Source: Arthrobacter sp. PGP41
Lineage (GTDB): Bacteria > Actinomycetota > Actinomycetes > Actinomycetales > Micrococcaceae
DNA: 64,000 nt
NCBI RefSeq assembly: GCF_002953935.1
Contig: NZ_CP026514.1
Span: 124,001 to 188,000, forward strand
Direction: 5' to 3'
Below, piece after piece: positions 61,011 to 64,000 of this stretch (its first letter is position 1; every line of letters begins with the position of its first letter). The position numbers were made by a program, and so were the translations under genes. The notes under the pieces were generated by a model that was not told the origin of the DNA, did no database searches, and was given only the letters and a program-made list of their open reading frames with translations.

Positions 61011-62315
61011 ATGACCGCTCCAGTGAACGTGCCCCTCAATTCACGCGGAAAACTCGCTGCATCATTGCCTGCCGAGCAGCTGGCAGAAATTACCGCGTTG
61101 TTCGAGTTCCGGCGCACCGGCTACTCCCTCGATGCACCCTTCTACACCGATCGCTCAATCTTCGCCATCGACATGGAGGCTATTTTCGGCCAGCACTGGA
61201 TCTTTGCTGCCAGCACCGCCGAACTGCCGGAACCGGGCGACTACGTCACGGTCGACTACGGGCCTTACTCCCTGATTGTGCTGCGCAACGACGACGGCGG
61301 CGTGAACGTGCTGCACAACGTATGCCGCCACCGCGGCGCCCGCGTTCTGACCGAAGCTGCCGGCTCCACCGGAAACCTGGTATGCGGCTACCACTCCTGG
61401 ACCTACTCCCCGGAGGGCAACTTGATCCATGCCTCGTCCCCGGGGGAGACGAAGTTCGACAAGAACTGCTTTGCCCTCAAGCGCGCCCACGGCCGCGAGG
61501 TCGCCGGACTTATCTTCGTCTGCATTGCGGACGAACCGCCGGCGGACTTTGACGAAACCGCAAAGATTTTCGAGCCCTACCTGGCGCCCCACGATCTCTC
61601 GAAGACGAAAATTGCCTACCAGCAGAACATCATCGAAGAGGGCAACTGGAAGCTCGTCATGGAGAACAACCGCGAGTGCTACCACTGTGACGGCCACCCT
61701 GAGCTCGCCTGCTCCCTCTTCCCCACCTGGGGCCTCACGGAGGGGCTGATCCCGACCCACCTTGAGGAAGTGTGGGACCGGAACAAGGAGGCCCAGTCCT
61801 CCCTTGAGGAGCGTTGCCGCCGCTACGGCCTTCCCTACGAGGTGGTGGAGCAGCTTGACACGCGCATCGCGGGAATCCGCATCTCACGGGAATCACTCGA
61901 TGGAGAGGGGGAATCGTTCTCCGCGGACGGGCGCAGGCTTTCCAAGAAGCTGCTGGGTGACTTGCCCGACTTCCGCCTTGGCCGCTGCTCGATGCACCTG
62001 CAGCCCAACAGCTGGTTCCATTTCCTCGGAGACCACGTCATCACGTTCGGCGTCTTCCCCATCAACGAACACCAGAGCCTGGTACGCACCACCTGGCTGG
62101 TGGCTGACGACGCCGTGGAAGGCGTCGACTACGACCTGGAGAAGCTCACCTACACCTGGAAGCAGACGAACCTGCAGGACAAGGCGTTCGTGGAGCTGTG
62201 CCAGCAGGGAGCCGGCAGTCCCGCCTACGAGCCCGGGCCCTACATGAAGAGCGAATACCAGGTCGAGGCATTCATCAACTGGTACGTGCAGCGCGTGCAG
62301 GAGCACTTGGCGTGA
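61011..62315 (+). CDS. gbcA: Rieske oxygenase, glycine betaine monooxygenase (GbcA)-like
   Basis: A 434-residue ring-hydroxylating-type oxygenase alpha subunit. The Rieske [2Fe-2S] ligands are Cys 105 and His 107 (CRHRG) and Cys 125 and His 128 (CGYHSW). The mononuclear iron ligands are His 225 and His 229 in NNRECYHCDGHPE. N-demethylating quaternary-ammonium oxygenases share this layout. Downstream ferredoxin-reductase coupling and the sarcosine operon in the window favour glycine betaine as substrate, though stachydrine or carnitine-type substrates cannot be excluded. The ATG at 61011 follows GGGAGGAAA. Confidence 0.82.
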   Translation: MTAPVNVPLNSRGKLAASLPAEQLAEITALFEFRRTGYSLDAPFYTDRSIFAIDMEAIFGQHWIFAASTAELPEPGDYVTVDYGPYSLIVLRNDDGGVNVLHNVCRHRGARVLTEAAGSTGNLVCGYHSWTYSPEGNLIHASSPGETKFDKNCFALKRAHGREVAGLIFVCIADEPPADFDETAKIFEPYLAPHDLSKTKIAYQQNIIEEGNWKLVMENNRECYHCDGHPELACSLFPTWGLTEGLIPTHLEEVWDRNKEAQSSLEERCRRYGLPYEVVEQLDTRIAGIRISRESLDGEGESFSADGRRLSKKLLGDLPDFRLGRCSMHLQPNSWFHFLGDHVITFGVFPINEHQSLVRTTWLVADDAVEGVDYDLEKLTYTWKQTNLQDKAFVELCQQGAGSPAYEPGPYMKSEYQVEAFINWYVQRVQEHLA

Positions 62316-63727
62316 TTGAACTCCTCACTGAAACGGCAATCCAGGAACCACAGCGTATCCGCGGTCTTGAGATGCCGTGGAACAGGGTGATGGGAAGCAC
62401 TGAGACACCCGCCCGGGCAGCCCGTGCACTGGGTCCATGGCATCCGCAGGAGTTCATGGCCGAATGCGTCGAGACCGTTCCCGAGGCCGGCGCCATGATG
62501 ACCTTCGTGTTCCGCCGATGCGACGGTGCGCCCCTGGCGTTCCGTGCCGGCCAGTACGTGAACGTCGCATTTCCCGTGAATGGCGAGGACCAGGAACCGG
62601 TGGACCGCAGCTACTCGCTGTCCAGCTCGCCCACCGAGCCGTGGACCTTCAGCATTACCGTCAAGTGCGACCCCACGGGACTGGTTTCGCCCTGGGTGCA
62701 CGAGAACGTCAAACCCGGCACCGTTCTTGAGATGCTGGGACCGGTGGGAGCATTCCACCTGCCCGACGCCGACCGGCGGGCACGGTATCTCTTGCTTGCT
62801 GCAGGGGCAGGCATCACTCCCATCATGTCCATGGTGCGGACCATCCACTCCCTGCCCGGACACGCCGATGTTGTGGTCCTCTACCACGGCTCGGATGCCG
62901 GAGGCTTCGCCTTCCACCGGGAATTGGCCTACATCGCCTCCGTGGACTCGCGGGTCCAGGTCTACTACTCCCTGGGCGACCGCAGCGTGCCGGAGGGGTG
63001 GGGAGGGCTGAGTGGAAGGCTGACGGCGGCCATGCTCGAGGAGGTGGCTCCCGACGCCAACGGCCGCCAGGTGTACGCATGTGGTCCCGAGGGTTACCTG
63101 AACACGGCCACGGAGCTCCTCAAGAAGGTCGGTGTCGACGACACTTCCATTTACATGGAGTTCTTCTCGGGAGACCGCCAGACGCTCCTTGAATACCAGG
63201 CGGAGGTGGCGCTTGCAGCCGACGTGGCGGAGGAAATCGCCGAGGAAATCGCCGAATCCGCCGAGGACTACTTTGAAAGCCAGCCCGCCGCATTCGGGCT
63301 CTACGAGCCTGGCTACGACGCTGGCGGGACACTGCAGGCCTCCGGCCTGCCGCTGGAAATCGCCCACCCGGACACGCCCGGCTCCGACCCCTCCGCCGAC
63401 AGCCCGGGAGGGGAGCCGGAAGCCGGTTCCCCTGATGCCTCGAGCTTCGACACGGTGGGAACGGGCAGCCTCACCATGTCCTTCATGCGTACCGGCATCA
63501 ATGTGCGGATCGACCCCACCGAGCGCATCCTCGAAGTGGCCCAGCGCGCGGGCGTCAGGATCGGCGCGAACTGCAAGGAAGGCATGTGCGGCTCCTGCAA
63601 GGTCGTCAAGCTGTCAGGGGAGGTCGAGATGAACCATCAGGGCGGGATCCGGGCGCGGGAAATCTCTGCAGGCAAGTTCCTGCCCTGCTGCTCCGTGGCC
63701 CAGACGGACCTGGTGATCGATGCCTAG
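62312..63727 (+). CDS. gbcB: FAD/NAD(P)-[2Fe-2S] reductase partner, GbcB-like, with long acidic linker
   Basis: A 471-residue electron-transfer protein. The flavin motif is DRSYSLSS (98-105), the NAD-binding motif GAGITPIMSM (165-174) and CGPEGY (257-262). The C-terminal plant-type ferredoxin domain has CKEGMCGSCK (421-430) with a fourth Cys near 459/460. Between the reductase and ferredoxin lie about 90 residues rich in Glu, Asp, Pro, Ser and Gly, with a perfect 12-base tandem duplication at 63230-63253. The GTG start overlaps the oxygenase stop by four bases. Confidence 0.87.
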   Translation: MIELLTETAIQEPQRIRGLEMPWNRVMGSTETPARAARALGPWHPQEFMAECVETVPEAGAMMTFVFRRCDGAPLAFRAGQYVNVAFPVNGEDQEPVDRSYSLSSSPTEPWTFSITVKCDPTGLVSPWVHENVKPGTVLEMLGPVGAFHLPDADRRARYLLLAAGAGITPIMSMVRTIHSLPGHADVVVLYHGSDAGGFAFHRELAYIASVDSRVQVYYSLGDRSVPEGWGGLSGRLTAAMLEEVAPDANGRQVYACGPEGYLNTATELLKKVGVDDTSIYMEFFSGDRQTLLEYQAEVALAADVAEEIAEEIAESAEDYFESQPAAFGLYEPGYDAGGTLQASGLPLEIAHPDTPGSDPSADSPGGEPEAGSPDASSFDTVGTGSLTMSFMRTGINVRIDPTERILEVAQRAGVRIGANCKEGMCGSCKVVKLSGEVEMNHQGGIRAREISAGKFLPCCSVAQTDLVIDA

Positions 63728-63809
63728 CCCCTGTTCCGGCCGGCTGTCAAGGCGCAGCCGGAACCCCTGAAATAGGGCTTAAGACTTCACAAAAACCTTG
63801 ACACGCGAC

Positions 63810-63825
63810 TGTGATACAGGCCACG
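63810..63825. promoter_or_regulatory. Degenerate CRP/GlxR-like site in the leader of the last gene
   Basis: TGTGATACAGGCCACG fits GTGA-N6-TCAC with one mismatch. A TTGACA box lies at 63798-63803 but has no good -10 partner at 17-18 bases. The rest of the gap 63728-63982 shows no gene. Confidence 0.3.
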
Positions 63826-63982
63826 CTGTTGCTTATTACGAGACGTGTTGATCTTTACGGAACAACCGCCAGTCAAAGAAAGCTGACTCTGATTACCGAA
63901 TGCCAGGAAGTTCAACCTTCCGTCCGGCCCGGGGACGCCGGAGTACAACGCCATCCCATGAATTCAAACCAAAGGACTTGAC

Positions 63983-64000
63983 ATGGCTTTGAACAGCGAC
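63983..64000 (+). CDS. Start of a further gene, cut by the window edge
   Basis: ATG at 63983 is preceded by AAAGGA at a suitable distance and opens six codons (MALNSD) to the end of the window. The product cannot be identified from this fragment. Its position after the betaine oxygenase genes makes a transporter or a demethylation enzyme plausible. Confidence 0.6.

Noticed and set aside
63790..63840. Sigma-70-type promoter for the last gene
   Set aside because: A TTGACA box is present, but no acceptable -10 box lies 16-19 bases downstream, so I did not call a promoter.
1..64000. tRNA, rRNA, integrase, prophage or insertion sequence
   Set aside because: I looked for CCA-ended cloverleaf candidates, transposase motifs and integrase motifs near the repeats and found none that I could support.

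Overview
The window is a chromosomal segment of a high-GC actinobacterium. Gene content and protein style point to Arthrobacter, Pseudarthrobacter or a close relative in Micrococcaceae: a levan fructotransferase very like the Arthrobacter enzyme, a heterotetrameric sarcosine oxidase operon, many MHS-family transporters, many GTG starts with 4-base stop/start overlaps, and the dispersed GTGAGAGAGCGT repeats. The identification is inference from family recognition; no rRNA or tRNA gene is present. Nearly all of the sequence is coding, and no gene-free stretch exceeds 300 bases. The longest gaps (about 250-280 bp) are the 47816-48092 promoter region, the 22665-22933 repeat-bearing gap and the 63728-63982 leader.

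Layout. (1) 1-7846: a leftward ABC sugar-uptake operon (binding protein, two permeases, two Gfo/Idh/MocA dehydrogenases, a TIM-barrel isomerase and a ThuA-like protein) with a divergent LacI-type repressor and paired operators. (2) 7889-10415: a RelA/SpoT-domain protein, a GYD protein and a kynurenine-formamidase-like hydrolase. (3) 10441-18102: a hexonate operon (GntR regulator, MHS transporter, L-idonate/L-gulonate 5-dehydrogenase-like enzyme, mannonate dehydratase, KDG kinase, fructuronate reductase-like enzyme, KDPG aldolase), which together read as L-gulonate to D-fructuronate to D-mannonate to KDG to KDPG to pyruvate plus glyceraldehyde-3-phosphate. (4) 18152-24934: a sugar kinase, an orphan sulfonate/nitrate-type binding protein, SOS-controlled umuDC, a small helical protein, a nonsense-interrupted DUF559 gene and an AAA+ ATPase, separated by dispersed repeats. 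(5) 25139-34848: glyA-soxB-soxD-soxA-soxG-sdaA-purU with a divergent GntR regulator, turning sarcosine into glycine, serine and pyruvate while handling one-carbon units. (6) 34999-41949: two M20 peptidase-family hydrolases, an MHS transporter, a YtcJ-like amidohydrolase and a PucR regulator, probably for an unidentified N-acyl, N-carbamoyl or amide compound. (7) 41989-49649: a levan module in which secreted levan fructotransferase makes difructose anhydride IV, an ABC importer brings in the product, a cytoplasmic GH32 enzyme follows, and a LacI regulator controls two mirror-image promoters. (8) 49742-52446: the ribulose monophosphate enzymes HPS and PHI with a divergent kinase-like LuxR regulator. 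(9) 52541-59861: IclR and GntR regulators and a 5-oxoprolinase operon (pxpA, transporter, fused pxpBC, biotin carboxylase-BCCP). (10) 59919-64000: a LysR regulator, the Rieske oxygenase and reductase of glycine betaine monooxygenase type, and the first codons of one more gene.

Regions 5, 8 and 10 fit together. The betaine oxygenase and sarcosine oxidase release formaldehyde or methylene-THF, GlyA and PurU consume or recycle the folate-bound carbon, and HPS/PHI can fix free formaldehyde. The dimethylglycine-demethylating step is not in the window. Neither sugar ABC operon carries its own ATPase gene, so a shared MsmK/UgpC-type ATPase encoded elsewhere is expected.
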